Source: Aquibacillus kalidii (GTDB taxonomy: Bacteria > Bacillota > Bacilli > Bacillales > Amphibacillaceae). Taken from it: a stretch of 64,000 bases of DNA. A program made the translations under genes and the position numbers. Below the pieces are notes generated by a model that did not search any database, had not been told where the DNA came from, and was given only the letters and a program-made list of their open reading frames with translations. Location: contig NZ_JACLZI010000035.1 of NCBI RefSeq assembly GCF_014280935.1, forward strand, positions 62,001-126,000, read 5' to 3'. Position 1 is the stretch's first letter; every line of letters starts with the position of its first letter. Positions 35,206 through 45,340 of this stretch are shown piece by piece.

Positions 35206-36135
35206 TTAAATAGAACTATAAAAATCTTTGATTACTTTTTCAGCAGGCTTCCCAAAAACAGCATAATCATCATCTTGATTCGCTTTATTTTCCTGATACA
35301 AAATAGCCTTCCAATCCCATAATCCAAACCCTTTCACCCAATCTCTTTTACACGTCGCCGCAAACATATCTTTGTAAAATTCCTCTTGTTCCTTTAGATT
35401 AATGTCACCCTCAAGAGACCAATCATTAGGAACATCAGCTGAGCCATTACGGCTAGGGCACCCTGCTTCCGCAAAGAAAAATGGCTTTTGAAAAGGTTTA
35501 ATAATCTCTTCAATACGGTCAAGCTGATTTTCCCAATCACCAAGTGGATAATATCCACTCGAAGAAATAACATCTACTGCATCCCACCATTTCACATTTC
35601 CTTCTTGATATTTATCGGTATTATACGTAATTAAACCATGATAGACTTTACGCACCTCTTCAACTAAAGCACGCCACTCTTTATCTTTTCGCTCTGTTTG
35701 AACCATTTCACACCCAACAATAAACATCTCACAATTTAATTCTTCAGCAATCTCTGCATAATGAAGTTGGTAATCCGTGTAACTCTTGAACCAATCAGAC
35801 CACTTAGGTTCACATGGAACATCAATATCAAAGAAATTTATATGCGCTCTCCAAATCCCATCTTTTGGATTAACAGTAGGCTTGATCATCACTTTCAGAT
35901 CAAGAGATCTAGCATATCGAACCATATCTATTAGTTCTTCATCACTTACCATATGGTCTCCCTTATAATCGATCTCAGTCGAAAATGCCGTTTTCTGATG
36001 TGCAGCTAGAGCTATTATCACATAGTTACTCGCCGTCCGTTCCTTCATTAACTTGAGCGATTCCTTTGCTTCCGGCTTTTTAAAATCCCCTTTTTTCGCT
36101 CCCCAACCGAATGTAAACCCCTTAATATACTCCAT
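35206..36135 (-). CDS. GH113 beta-mannanase (copy 2), cytoplasmic
   Basis: The protein has 309 residues from ATG 36135 (AGAAGGGG upstream). YIKGFTFGWGAKKGDF, FIVGCEM (probable acid/base), FFFAEAGCPSRNG (probable nucleophile) and VKGFGLWDWKA follow the GH113 pattern. It is clearly homologous to the copy at 30123 but diverged throughout, so it is not a recent duplicate. No signal peptide is present. It lies downstream of the GH130 phosphorylase, behind a terminator, and may be read through from the importer operon. Confidence 0.88.
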   Translation of the reverse strand: MEYIKGFTFGWGAKKGDFKKPEAKESLKLMKERTASNYVIIALAAHQKTAFSTEIDYKGDHMVSDEELIDMVRYARSLDLKVMIKPTVNPKDGIWRAHINFFDIDVPCEPKWSDWFKSYTDYQLHYAEIAEELNCEMFIVGCEMVQTERKDKEWRALVEEVRKVYHGLITYNTDKYQEGNVKWWDAVDVISSSGYYPLGDWENQLDRIEEIIKPFQKPFFFAEAGCPSRNGSADVPNDWSLEGDINLKEQEEFYKDMFAATCKRDWVKGFGLWDWKAILYQENKANQDDDYAVFGKPAEKVIKDFYSSI

Positions 36136-36206
36136 AATCTCGCCCCTTCTCTGTTGCATCCTACCATCCTGTAGTACAACTCTAGTTCTCTTAGTTTCCG
36201 AAAATA

Positions 36207-36234
36207 AAAGGTAAACCTCGTTAGGTTTACCTTT
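36207..36234 (-). terminator. Terminator after GH130 phosphorylase
   Basis: AAAGGTAAACCT pairs with AGGTTTACCTTT around a CGTT loop. It ends the importer-GH130 operon and may allow partial readthrough to the GH113 gene. Confidence 0.85.
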
Positions 36235-36239
36235 ATTTT

Positions 36240-37262
36240 TTATAGTTTTCCGTTTTCTTTATCATCCGCTACATCTTCATGGTTTTCCTTCACGTACGAA
36301 ACTATTTCATCAATTGTCGTGTATGCAATACCAACATAAGTGTCAGCAGCACCATAGTAAATCGCAATTCTTCCCGTATCTGCATCCTGTAATGTTGCAC
36401 AAGGGAAAATAACATTTGGCACAAAACCTCTTTCTTCATACCACTTTTCAGGAGTCAGCACAAAATTCTTTGCTCTGTACTTCACTTTAGATGGATCATC
36501 AAGGTCTAAAATTGCCGCACCCATGGAATACACAAAACCGTTACACGTACCAGTTACACCGTGATAGAACATTAACCAACCTTCAGACGTTTCAATCGGA
36601 GCTGGTCCACCACCAATCTTTACATTTTGCCACCAACCGTCACCACCCTTGCTCATTACATGACGATGCTTACCCCAATGCACGAAGTCAGGACTTTCAC
36701 TTAAGAAAATATCACCAAATGGTGTATGACCACTGTCACTTGGACGCGACAACATAACAAAGTTGCCGTTAATTTTACGTGGGAATAATACACCATTACG
36801 ATTGAACGGTAAGAACGGATTCTCTAAACGTACAAACGTTTTAAAATCAACTGTTTTCGCAACACCGATTGATGCACCATAAAAATCTGTACACCAGATA
36901 ATATAGTATTCACCTTCAACTTTCACTAGTCTAGGATCATACGCATATAAAGGGTTATATTCCTTACCATCTTCATCTATGAAGTCTATCGGATTGTCGT
37001 TTATATCCCAATTAAGCGCATCTTCGCTCCAACCCATTCTTAAATGCGGGCGTCCATTTATTGTTTCAGCACGGAATACACCAACAAACTTATCACCATA
37101 TGGTGCAACTGCACTATTAAATATTCTAGCCACACCTTTTGCTGGATTACGATCAATTACTGGATTTTCAGAATGTCTCCAGACTGGTAGTTCACTTTCT
37201 ACTCGTCTATCTTGCCAAGGAATATTAGGCAAAGCATTTCCAACTATTTTTACATTCGCCAC
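36240..37262 (-). CDS. GH130 phosphorylase, probably beta-1,4-mannooligosaccharide phosphorylase
   Basis: The protein has 340 residues from GTG 37262, which has GAGAGGGG eight bases upstream. Five-bladed propeller features are FNSAVAPYGDKFVGVFRAE, YAYDPRLVKVEGEYYIIWCTD (catalytic Asp region), GGGPAPIETSEGWL and IYYGAADTYVGIAYT. The size and motifs fit GH130_2 enzymes, which release mannose 1-phosphate from beta-1,4-mannooligosaccharides. It is the fourth gene of the operon binding protein, permease, permease, GH130. It differs strongly from the GH130 at 42812, so the two probably use different acceptors. Confidence 0.88.
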   Translation of the reverse strand: MANVKIVGNALPNIPWQDRRVESELPVWRHSENPVIDRNPAKGVARIFNSAVAPYGDKFVGVFRAETINGRPHLRMGWSEDALNWDINDNPIDFIDEDGKEYNPLYAYDPRLVKVEGEYYIIWCTDFYGASIGVAKTVDFKTFVRLENPFLPFNRNGVLFPRKINGNFVMLSRPSDSGHTPFGDIFLSESPDFVHWGKHRHVMSKGGDGWWQNVKIGGGPAPIETSEGWLMFYHGVTGTCNGFVYSMGAAILDLDDPSKVKYRAKNFVLTPEKWYEERGFVPNVIFPCATLQDADTGRIAIYYGAADTYVGIAYTTIDEIVSYVKENHEDVADDKENGKL

Positions 37263-37344
37263 TACTAAAACCCCTCTCATTATGTTAAATACAACTCACT
37301 TGTTAGTCTTAGTTTTTTTATAGAATAGGGATGTCCATTAAATT

Positions 37345-38178
37345 TTATTTTACTGAACCTGCTGCAAAGCCATTGTAAATGTATTTTTGTAATGCGAGAA
37401 ACGCAATTAAAGTCGGGATAATCGCAATCATAATCCCTGCACAAATAATTTCCCATTCAGATCCGTAAGGCCCTTTAAATTTAAATAAGGCTGTTGATAT
37501 TACATGCAAATCAGATTTTGGCATGTATAGGAACGGGGTATAGAAATCGTTATACACATTAACACCTTTTACAATAATTACCGTTACTATCGCAGGTTTT
37601 AATAATGGTAAAACTATTGAACGATAAATTCTAAAATAAGAAGCACCATCTAACATCGCTGATTCATCTAGCGAGACAGAAATAGATTCCATAAATTGAA
37701 GGAAAATATATACAGCAATAATGTCTGTTCCTAAGTAAAGCACAACTGCTGCCCACATCGTATTAAACAATCCTAGATTATTTACAATTTGAAATGTAGC
37801 TACTTGAGTAGTTACACCTGGAATCAATGTAGCTAATAAGAAGGCACCTAGAATTAACTTACTACCTCTGAATTTAAATCGATTTAATACGAAAGCCACC
37901 ATTGAACCTACTAAGGTTGTTCCAATGATTGAAATCACAAGAATAATAACCGTATTTTTAAACCCCATTAACATATTACCTTCACTAAAAGCACGTTTAA
38001 AATTAGCAATGTTTGTCCAGTCGCTAGGAGGTGTTAGAGGACCAGTATTGGAATATTCTGTACCTGTTTTGAATGCTGCAAAGAATACTACTAAAATCGG
38101 TAATATAGCAACACAGGCACCTAATATTAAGGATGCATATTTGAAGACATTACCTAAAGATCGATTTAATTGCCCCAT
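37345..38178 (-). CDS. Sugar ABC transporter permease (MalG type), mannan importer
   Basis: The protein has 277 residues with six membrane segments and EAA loop DESAMLDGASYFRIYRSIVLP. The start chosen is ATG 38178, two bases after the previous stop, using GGAGAGG in the end of the upstream gene. It belongs to a CUT1 importer; no ATPase gene is present locally. Confidence 0.92.
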   Translation of the reverse strand: MGQLNRSLGNVFKYASLILGACVAILPILVVFFAAFKTGTEYSNTGPLTPPSDWTNIANFKRAFSEGNMLMGFKNTVIILVISIIGTTLVGSMVAFVLNRFKFRGSKLILGAFLLATLIPGVTTQVATFQIVNNLGLFNTMWAAVVLYLGTDIIAVYIFLQFMESISVSLDESAMLDGASYFRIYRSIVLPLLKPAIVTVIIVKGVNVYNDFYTPFLYMPKSDLHVISTALFKFKGPYGSEWEIICAGIMIAIIPTLIAFLALQKYIYNGFAAGSVK

Positions 38179-38179
38179 A

Positions 38180-39103
38180 TTAATCATCCTCTCCAAAGAA
38201 CTTTTTCTGAATGACTGTCACAATCACTACAATGATCAATAAGATTACAGCCATCGCTGAACCTAGACCAATTTTTCCATACTTGAATGCTGTATCGACT
38301 GTTTGGATTACGAAAGTCATACTGCCATTCGCACCACCAGTCATAATGTACGGAATTTCAAAGGCACTTAAAGCACCGCTTATTGCTAGAATTAAGTTTA
38401 ATGAAACTATTATTTTAATACTTGGTAATATTATATATCTGAACTGATGCCATCTATTAGCACCATCAATTTCCGAAGCTTCATATACATCACCTGGGAT
38501 AGAAGATATCGCACCCAAGAAAATGATAAAGTTAAAACCCATATATCTCCATACAGATGTTCCCGCTAAAGATATGTTTATTAGATCAGGGTTTCCCAAC
38601 CACAATTGAGTAAAGTTACCTAGACCAATTGCCGATAGTACCGTATCTAAGGCACCATCCGGTCTAAAGAAAAATAAGAACATAAAACCAATCGCAACAC
38701 CATTTAATAAGTAAGGGAAGAATAATACCCCTTTAAAGAAATTCTTAAGTCTAACTTTAAAGCTCAAAATAGTCGCAAAATATAAGGCAATTGCCATTTG
38801 AACAAATGTACCTACAAAATAATACAAACTAACTGTAAATACACGGAAATATTCCGGATCCGTAAATACCGTCCTATAATTTTCTATCCATATGAATTCT
38901 TTCTCACTAAATCCATTCCAATCGGTGAAACTATACCAAATCATATTAGCTACTGGCAAAAAGGAAAAAGTAATTAATAGTGCCATTGGAACAATTAAAA
39001 AAGCAGCAATAATAATTTTCCTCTGGTTGCGATAGGATATATCTGGGAACCTAAACATAAATTTCCTCTTGTTACGAAAGGACATATTCGAAAACTTAAA
39101 CAT
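38180..39103 (-). CDS. Sugar ABC transporter permease (MalF type), mannan importer
   Basis: The protein has 307 residues from ATG 39103, eight bases after AGGGGG. Six membrane segments are present and the EAA loop is YEASEIDGANRWHQFRYIILP. The cytoplasmic N-terminus contains two copies of a 15-residue unit, MFKFSNMSFRNKRKF and MFRFPDISYRNQRKI, an in-frame tandem duplication of 45 bases. It couples with the MalG-type partner one base downstream. Confidence 0.92.
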   Translation of the reverse strand: MFKFSNMSFRNKRKFMFRFPDISYRNQRKIIIAAFLIVPMALLITFSFLPVANMIWYSFTDWNGFSEKEFIWIENYRTVFTDPEYFRVFTVSLYYFVGTFVQMAIALYFATILSFKVRLKNFFKGVLFFPYLLNGVAIGFMFLFFFRPDGALDTVLSAIGLGNFTQLWLGNPDLINISLAGTSVWRYMGFNFIIFLGAISSIPGDVYEASEIDGANRWHQFRYIILPSIKIIVSLNLILAISGALSAFEIPYIMTGGANGSMTFVIQTVDTAFKYGKIGLGSAMAVILLIIVVIVTVIQKKFFGEDD

Positions 39104-39197
39104 AAATTGCACCCCCTAGCTTTTTGGTAAGAACAGGAAAGGAAAGCGCAAAGACCGCACTCTCCTTTGTCCTTATCACTATTCACTCAATATCTAT

Positions 39198-40550
39198 TTA
39201 TTCAGCAGTGACTTTTTCATAAGCAGCTTTCCAATCTTCATTCCAGCTGTTCATTACATCATCATAACTCATGTCTCTATTACCAATTGCAGCTTCGATA
39301 AGGATCTTTTTATTTGGTTCTAACCATAAACCAACTTCAGATTCTTTATCAATTTCATCCAATAATCCCTTTTTGTCTTCTGGGGATGGCGTTAACATGG
39401 AGAATTCCCATCCTTTTTCTTCCCCAGCTGCTAAAGCTTCTGGAAGTGGAACGTCTTTAGCGGCACTAATTCCACCCGCTTGTTCTACTGAGTAACCAGA
39501 TTCATTAATAAACCAATCAACCCACGCAAATGCAGCTTCTTTATTTTCACTATGTTTGTTAATAGAAATATTTAAGTCAGCACCCAATGAGAAAATAGTT
39601 TTTTCAGCATTAGTTGGGAATGGCATAATAGCAATGTCATCAGCATTTTCGCCTGCACCTTGAATTTGTTCAAGAGCCCATGATCCTAAAACCATTGTTG
39701 CGATTTCACCATTGTTCATCATAACTTTTGATTTTTCCCAATCAGTAGTTAATGGATCTTTTTCGATTAACCCTTTTTCAGCAACATCATACATTAATTT
39801 ATAGTGCTCGTAATGTGGATCTCCCTCATCAAACGGAGTCGGGTCGTCTAACATATCAACATTGTAGTAATCAACACTACCAGCAGTTGTTGTTACAGCA
39901 CCTTCCCACTGAGTTAGCGGCCAACCCGCTGCATAGTTAGTGTACATTGGAATAGCATCCGTATTATCTTTCACTTTTTGTAAAGCTGCGATAAAATCTT
40001 CTGGTGTTTCAGGAATATCTGTTACTCCAGCTTCCTCAAATACCGCTTTGTTATAAATGATACCAGTGTATGTTACAGCAATTGGAATACCATAAACAGT
40101 TCCATCAACTGCTCTTTCCTCTACACCAAGGTATTTTTCAGACATATCATCTAACGAACCCATCGGCTCGAAGAAGTTAGGAATATCTTCAATCGGAACT
40201 TGTACCGGAAGATATTGAACATCACCATAATCTTCTGTATTCATACGAGGCATAATTTCACCACCGTAATCAGTAAGAGCTTCAAACTCAACATTTACAT
40301 TTGGATATTTCTCTTGAAACTTCGCCTTGTAATCTTGATATACCGAATCAACGATATCAGTACGGTGAGTAATTACTGTAAGATCTCCTTCTATTTCTGA
40401 AGGATCTTTATCTTTCCAAGTTTCAGCTACAGGTTTACTATCTCCACCTTTGTCTCCGCCACTTTCTCCGCCTTCATCAGACGAACAACCAGTGAAAATC
40501 ATAAGTATTGTTAAAACGCTTGCAATTAACATCAAAAGTTTTTTACTCAT
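39198..40550 (-). CDS. Sugar-binding lipoprotein of the mannan importer
   Basis: The protein has 450 residues. The lipobox is LMIFTGCSSDE and a Gly/Glu/Lys-rich tether follows. The solute-binding body shows VYGIPIAVTYTGIIYNKAVF and MNNGEIATMVLGSWALEQI. It is the first gene of the operon with two permeases and GH130. The operon order makes beta-1,4-manno-oligosaccharides the likely ligand. Confidence 0.92.
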   Translation of the reverse strand: MSKKLLMLIASVLTILMIFTGCSSDEGGESGGDKGGDSKPVAETWKDKDPSEIEGDLTVITHRTDIVDSVYQDYKAKFQEKYPNVNVEFEALTDYGGEIMPRMNTEDYGDVQYLPVQVPIEDIPNFFEPMGSLDDMSEKYLGVEERAVDGTVYGIPIAVTYTGIIYNKAVFEEAGVTDIPETPEDFIAALQKVKDNTDAIPMYTNYAAGWPLTQWEGAVTTTAGSVDYYNVDMLDDPTPFDEGDPHYEHYKLMYDVAEKGLIEKDPLTTDWEKSKVMMNNGEIATMVLGSWALEQIQGAGENADDIAIMPFPTNAEKTIFSLGADLNISINKHSENKEAAFAWVDWFINESGYSVEQAGGISAAKDVPLPEALAAGEEKGWEFSMLTPSPEDKKGLLDEIDKESEVGLWLEPNKKILIEAAIGNRDMSYDDVMNSWNEDWKAAYEKVTAE

Positions 40551-40587
40551 TTCTTTTGACCCCTCTCTTTTCGTTAAGTTAACGTTA

Positions 40588-40633
40588 AAGTTATTAACAA
40601 CCTAATAATATAATGAAAACGGTTACTAGTCAA
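40588..40633 (-). promoter_or_regulatory. Mannan importer promoter with CcpA site and LacI operators
   Basis: Minus strand: -35 TTGACT (40628-40633), a 17-bp spacer and -10 TATTAT (40605-40610). The spacer is a full cre match, ATGAAAACGGTTACT at 40613-40627 on the plus strand. Downstream of the -10 lies AAGTTATTAACAACCT (40588-40603), 12 of 16 with the shared operator, and the palindrome TTAACGTTAA (40579-40588). Strong catabolite repression plus specific repression is expected. Confidence 0.65.
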
Positions 40634-40815
40634 TAGTTTTTTGCTATTTTTTGTGAATTAATATTAAGTTAACTCTACATGTAACTATGTAGTGGTTACA
40701 TTAAGTGATTTCACAATTAAAACTACGCGATCAAGGTTAACGATAATTGTTCTACACCTTTACCGTTTAACACCATCTCCTGTAATTATAGTAATAATAT
40801 CTAGAAAGACTTATA

Positions 40816-40850
40816 AAAAGAGGTGTGATTTCATTAATCACACCTCTTTT
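40816..40850 (-). terminator. Terminator after the DUF624 gene
   Basis: AAAAGAGGTGTGATT pairs with AATCACACCTCTTTT around TCATT, with T-rich flanks; it overlaps the last base of the stop codon. Confidence 0.85.
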
Positions 40851-41440
40851 TAATCTGTTTCTATTAATTTTTTAATAGCGATTCTGATACCAAATGAGTA
40901 AATAATTGGTCCGAATGCCACAAAGAACACTATATTAAGATAAGCTGCTGCTAATAAAATAATAAATAAAGAAGTTACTAATAACGTTTGAACAGGAAAC
41001 TTCAAAACAGAAACAAATGCAAAAGCAAACGAATGTTTAATAGAGAGATTTCTGTAAACTAAATAATTTACCGTGTAACTTAACGTAACAAACGTCATAA
41101 ATAAAATATAAACTGCAACTATTATTCCAATTACAGCCAGCCTATTCTCTACCTTAAGTAATAAAAGTAAGGAAGCTATACTCATAATCATGACCAACGA
41201 AAATATAAAAGAAGATAATTTATATTGATTATAAGTATCATTGTACTCATTAAAAGTAACCTTAAGATCTGCATCCTCTTTTTTACCTTTTAGAATTGAA
41301 TCTATAGTTAAATATAGAGCAGCTATTGAAGGTATAATGCTGTATATAATTAGACCTTTGATTAAAGATATCCAAAAGTAAAAGCTGACTACAATAAACT
41401 TGTACACCACTTGAAAAAAAGTATAGATTTTTTTATTCAC
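40850..41440 (-). CDS. DUF624 / YesL-family membrane protein
   Basis: The protein has 196 residues with five or six membrane helices. The N-terminal pattern YFWISLIKGLIIYSIIPSIAALY is typical of YesL-like DUF624 proteins, which are encoded beside carbohydrate importers and hydrolases in Bacillota. Their molecular role is unknown; an accessory to sugar uptake is usually guessed. It is transcribed alone or from the lacI upstream, between lacI copy 3 and the mannan importer. Confidence 0.8.
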   Translation of the reverse strand: MNKKIYTFFQVVYKFIVVSFYFWISLIKGLIIYSIIPSIAALYLTIDSILKGKKEDADLKVTFNEYNDTYNQYKLSSFIFSLVMIMSIASLLLLLKVENRLAVIGIIVAVYILFMTFVTLSYTVNYLVYRNLSIKHSFAFAFVSVLKFPVQTLLVTSLFIILLAAAYLNIVFFVAFGPIIYSFGIRIAIKKLIETD

Positions 41441-41624
41441 GATATCCCTTCCTCATTTTATATTACAGAGTAACAGTAACTTTTGTAAAAACAACCCTCG
41501 TTCACCAAACAAACTTATGTCAAGTATCTTTACACATTGTCACAAAGATATGTGTTTTAATACCTCGAGGGGATAGGAATCCGGAGCTAGACAGCTTTTT
41601 AGCTTTCTTATCTTATAAAAAGAA

Positions 41625-41652
41625 AACAAGGTAATTTACTAATTACCTTGTT
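41625..41652 (-). terminator. Terminator after lacI copy 3
   Basis: AACAAGGTAATT pairs with AATTACCTTGTT around TACT; it overlaps the 3' end of the repressor gene. Confidence 0.75.
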
Positions 41653-42667
41653 CCACAAGTCCAGATAATGATTTCACAGAATCTCTATATATGATTTTAC
41701 CTTTTACAGAAACTCTGCCAAAGGTTGCTGAATTGTCATCCATTTTCTCACAAATAAATTTCACCGCATTTTTAGCCATTTCTTCTATATCTACCTCTAC
41801 AGTAGTAAGATGAGGTGCTGTTAACGTTGCATAAATATCATTATCAAACCCAACTACCGAAACATCTTCTGGAACTTTGTAACCACAGCTATTTAATTTT
41901 GTAATGAGTAAGTGCGCAATTTGATCGCAGTTACATACAAAGGCAGTGGGGAGTTTATCAGGAAGTTCCAAGTCAATATAGACACCTCGCTCATCACGAT
42001 CCTTTATTACATAATCCTGGTTTAGGTTTATTTTGTGTTCCAGTAAAGATTTATAGTACCCTAAAAATCTATCTTGAATACTACTCGTTGTAAATAAATT
42101 CCCTACATACCCGATTTCCTTATGGCCAGACTGAATCAAATAATTAGTAATTTCATACGCACCATAGAAGTTATCGGTAATAACAGCATCTACATCCCCA
42201 TTTTCATCATAAAAATCTAAAAATACTAGCGGCATGTTTATACTTTTCATAAGGTCTATATACTCTTTGTTCGTTTGACCTAACATAATAAAACCATCGA
42301 CTCTTCTTTCATGGTAAATCCTTGGAAGATTCAAGTTCTCTTCGTCTTCAGAAGGTAAAATATGAATAATTCCATAATAATTACTTTCCTCTAATACACG
42401 AGCGATAAATTGATATACTTTTAAATAAAAGGATTGCGATACACCTGTAAACCTTTCAGGAATTATAACACACACGTTATAAGAACGTCCGTCCTTCATC
42501 GATTTTGCCATTGTATTGTATCGGTAACCCATTTTCTCAGCTAATTCTTTTATCTTTACTTTCAATTCTTCACTTACGCCATCTTTATCGTTCAGGGCTT
42601 TCGATACAGTCACACTGCTTACATCTAGCTTTTCAGCAATATCCCGCATCGTAACATTTGTCTTCAA
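41639..42667 (-). CDS. LacI-family repressor (mannan locus, copy 3)
   Basis: The protein has 342 residues starting at TTG 42667 after GGGGGTGAG. The helix-turn-helix VTMRDIAEKLDVSSVTVSKALN and hinge YRYNTMAKSMKDGRSYNV are standard, then a periplasmic-binding-like core with AFVCNCDQIAHLLITKLN. It lies directly downstream of the epimerase-GH130 pair on the same strand. It is the best-placed candidate to bind the AAGTTATCGATAACTT-like sites, but copy 2 cannot be excluded. Confidence 0.9.
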   Translation of the reverse strand: MKTNVTMRDIAEKLDVSSVTVSKALNDKDGVSEELKVKIKELAEKMGYRYNTMAKSMKDGRSYNVCVIIPERFTGVSQSFYLKVYQFIARVLEESNYYGIIHILPSEDEENLNLPRIYHERRVDGFIMLGQTNKEYIDLMKSINMPLVFLDFYDENGDVDAVITDNFYGAYEITNYLIQSGHKEIGYVGNLFTTSSIQDRFLGYYKSLLEHKINLNQDYVIKDRDERGVYIDLELPDKLPTAFVCNCDQIAHLLITKLNSCGYKVPEDVSVVGFDNDIYATLTAPHLTTVEVDIEEMAKNAVKFICEKMDDNSATFGRVSVKGKIIYRDSVKSLSGLVEQGN

Positions 42668-42811
42668 CCTAACTCACCCCCTACAGTCTTCAATATAAAA
42701 ACAGTAAAATACATTTGACTATTTATTGCTATCATAACATTTTTTGATAAAAATTACTCTATTTATTACTTTATATATTACTTAATTATAAAGTTGCGTT
42801 AAAAATGTTCA

Positions 42812-43993
42812 TTATTTGTTATCGTTTAGCAGTTTTTCATTCTTTTCAACTAACTCTTTACGCTGTTGTGCATTTTCGAGGGAGCGATAACGATCTTCTG
42901 GCGTGTTGAATGTATAATCCATCAATTTATCAATCGTAGTAGTTGCCACATGCATGCGTGTATCACTAGAAGCGTAGTAGACAAACACTTGATTATCTTC
43001 ATTTACAACTGCACCATTACAGAAAATTACGTTTGATACATCTCCAATTCGCTCATTATCATAAGGAGCAATAAAATGTCCACCTGGTAACGCAATAATC
43101 TTAGTCGGTTCTTCCAAACTAGTTGCGAATGTATAAAGGACATACCTTAAACCAGCTGCAGTGTTACGAACACCGTGCGCAATGTGAATCCATCCTTTAT
43201 CTGTCTTAATTGGTGCTGGTCCTTGACCATTTTTCACTTCGTAAATAGTATGATATTTTTTTTCATGGATTATTTGCTCGTGTTCAATAACTGGATTCAT
43301 TATATCTTCCGTTAAGCCGAACGCAATACCTCCACCTGAACCAGTTGAAATAAAACCATCTTGTGGACGAGTATAAAACGCATATTTTCCATCAACAAAT
43401 TCTGGATGCAATACAACATTACGTTGCTGTGGAGATGGCGTTTGAATATTTGGTAGGCGTTCCCAAGTCTTCAAATCCTTCGTGCGCACCAAACCCGCTT
43501 GCGCGATCGCGCTAGATGTATCAAACTCTAAAGCTTCAGGGTCCTTACTTTCAGAGCAATAAATCCCGTAAATCCAACCATCTTCATGCTTTACCAAGCG
43601 CATATCATATATATTGATTTCTCCCTTATCGATATCCTCCCAAGTAAGTGGGGTATCAATAAAACGGAAATTGTCTATTCCATTGTCGCTTACTGCTAAT
43701 GTGAAAATAGATTTACGATCTAAACCCTCCGTACGGACTACTAAATAATATTTACCTTCATGATATATGGCACCAGCATTAAAAGCTGCATTAACCCCTA
43801 ATCGTTCCATAAAGTAAGGATTTGTTTCTCTGTCTATATCAAACCTCCAATGAACTGGCACATGATGACGTGTAATTACCGGATATAGATAGCGATCATA
43901 AACTCCATTATAGAAATCCTCATTAACTTCATTCTTCCTCGTAAGTAACTCTTCTTGTTTTTCAACTAGTTTATAATATTTTTCATGTATCAT
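42812..43993 (-). CDS. GH130 4-O-beta-D-mannosyl-D-glucose phosphorylase
   Basis: The protein has 393 residues from ATG 43993. It is longer at both ends than the other GH130, as GH130_1 enzymes are. Features are [40 protein letters not shown] (catalytic Asp region), [20 protein letters not shown] and [17 protein letters not shown]. The family cleaves mannosyl-glucose with phosphate to mannose 1-phosphate and glucose. Its ATG shares one base with the stop of the epimerase gene (TAATG), indicating tight coupling. This gene pair is the known mannobiose epimerase-phosphorylase pathway. Confidence 0.92.
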   Translation of the reverse strand: MIHEKYYKLVEKQEELLTRKNEVNEDFYNGVYDRYLYPVITRHHVPVHWRFDIDRETNPYFMERLGVNAAFNAGAIYHEGKYYLVVRTEGLDRKSIFTLAVSDNGIDNFRFIDTPLTWEDIDKGEINIYDMRLVKHEDGWIYGIYCSESKDPEALEFDTSSAIAQAGLVRTKDLKTWERLPNIQTPSPQQRNVVLHPEFVDGKYAFYTRPQDGFISTGSGGGIAFGLTEDIMNPVIEHEQIIHEKKYHTIYEVKNGQGPAPIKTDKGWIHIAHGVRNTAAGLRYVLYTFATSLEEPTKIIALPGGHFIAPYDNERIGDVSNVIFCNGAVVNEDNQVFVYYASSDTRMHVATTTIDKLMDYTFNTPEDRYRSLENAQQRKELVEKNEKLLNDNK

Positions 43994-45165
43994 TATTTTG
44001 TCATCCTCTCCATAAATTCTAAGCAAAATCTACTATTGTGGTAAGATACTTTCCACGGCTCACTTATATTACGTTCTGCGGGGGTACCATCATTATCGAC
44101 AGACCAATACCATTCGCCACCCACGCGGTGATCAACAACAAACTTTTTAATATATTCCCACTGATTATTAATTAATTCTAAGAACCTCTTATCACTCGTT
44201 CTTTCATAAGCGTTCAAATAACCAACCATCGCTTCCGCTTGGACCCACCATACTCTCGTATAGTCGATATGGTCCCCCTCTTGTTCGTTGATTAAAGAAC
44301 CATCCATTTGAGTAGCATAATCTGCAATATTGTAGGCAATATTTGTAACCATTTGATCATAGTCTGGAACATTAAGATCTAGCGCCTTAATTGTTTCATC
44401 CATCAACCAACTAGCCTCTATATCATGGCCAAACGATTTAAGGTCTATTAAACTATTCCAATGCTTATCAAAAAATACACCTAGGAATTTTGTATCCTTG
44501 TTATAGATTTTTTCATAATGAACTTTCATCAAATTTTCCAGCTTTAGTCTTATTGTGTCCGTTGGATTCGCTTTATAAAGGTTTGTGTATGCTTCCAATA
44601 CATGAATATGCGTATTCATTGTAATTTCAGCGATAACACCATTTTCACTAAGCATTTCATTTGATGTCTCATTCCATAGACGATCAAATTCCTCTTTATA
44701 AGCATTGCGCTCACTATCAAAGCCTTTATCCTCTATAAGCTCGAATAATTCATTAGCTAACTGAAGTGCATCCTCATTTTTACTAGCACGGTAATACTCA
44801 CTTAGTGCATAAATACCGAAAGATTGTGTATAAACGTGTTTACGAGTATCCTTTGGGTTACCTTGATAGTCTAATAACCAATAAAGTCCTTTAAATTGAT
44901 GATCATATACTTTTTCAATTAAAAATTTGTAAAGATGATCTGCTTGTTTAAGATACTCTTGTTTTCCGGTTACTCGATAAGCAGCAGAAAATGTCCATAA
45001 AAACCTCGCTGTAGCAATACCACCTTTATCAGCCTTTTTGTCTAACGTTAAATTATAATCAACTTGACCATAGTAACCGCCATTTTCATCATCTTTTAAT
45101 TTCATCCAAAAAGGTAAAATGTGTTCTTCTAAATGTTTCGCTATTTCATCCCTTAGCATGTTCAC
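43993..45165 (-). CDS. Cellobiose/mannobiose 2-epimerase
   Basis: The protein has 390 residues, starting at GTG 45165 ten bases after GGAGGT. It is an (alpha/alpha)6-barrel of the N-acylglucosamine 2-epimerase family with the cellobiose 2-epimerase markers [48 protein letters not shown] and [18 protein letters not shown], which hold the catalytic histidines. It converts beta-1,4-mannobiose to mannosyl-glucose. It is first in the operon with the GH130_1 phosphorylase. Confidence 0.93.
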   Translation of the reverse strand: MNMLRDEIAKHLEEHILPFWMKLKDDENGGYYGQVDYNLTLDKKADKGGIATARFLWTFSAAYRVTGKQEYLKQADHLYKFLIEKVYDHQFKGLYWLLDYQGNPKDTRKHVYTQSFGIYALSEYYRASKNEDALQLANELFELIEDKGFDSERNAYKEEFDRLWNETSNEMLSENGVIAEITMNTHIHVLEAYTNLYKANPTDTIRLKLENLMKVHYEKIYNKDTKFLGVFFDKHWNSLIDLKSFGHDIEASWLMDETIKALDLNVPDYDQMVTNIAYNIADYATQMDGSLINEQEGDHIDYTRVWWVQAEAMVGYLNAYERTSDKRFLELINNQWEYIKKFVVDHRVGGEWYWSVDNDGTPAERNISEPWKVSYHNSRFCLEFMERMTK

Positions 45166-45201
45166 GCTTACAAATACCTCCTAAAGATACGATATACTGT
45201 T

Positions 45202-45272
45202 GGTTTATCGATAACTTAATAAGTTAATATTACTTAGGTTACGTTATTTTGTCAATCACTTATTGATAACTT
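45202..45272 (-). promoter_or_regulatory. Epimerase operon promoter with two copies of the shared operator
   Basis: Minus strand: -35 TTGACA (45250-45255), a 17-bp spacer and -10 TAATAT (45227-45232). Operator copies on the plus strand are GGTTTATCGATAACTT (45202-45217) downstream and CACTTATTGATAACTT (45257-45272) upstream, 55 bp apart. Each matches AAGTTATCGATAACTT at 13 of 16 positions. Confidence 0.65.
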
Positions 45273-45340
45273 ATGAAGAAAGTTCACCCTAAAGGTTTTT
45301 AATTTTAGAACGCGAGAGAACTGTCCATTTTCCCCATAAG

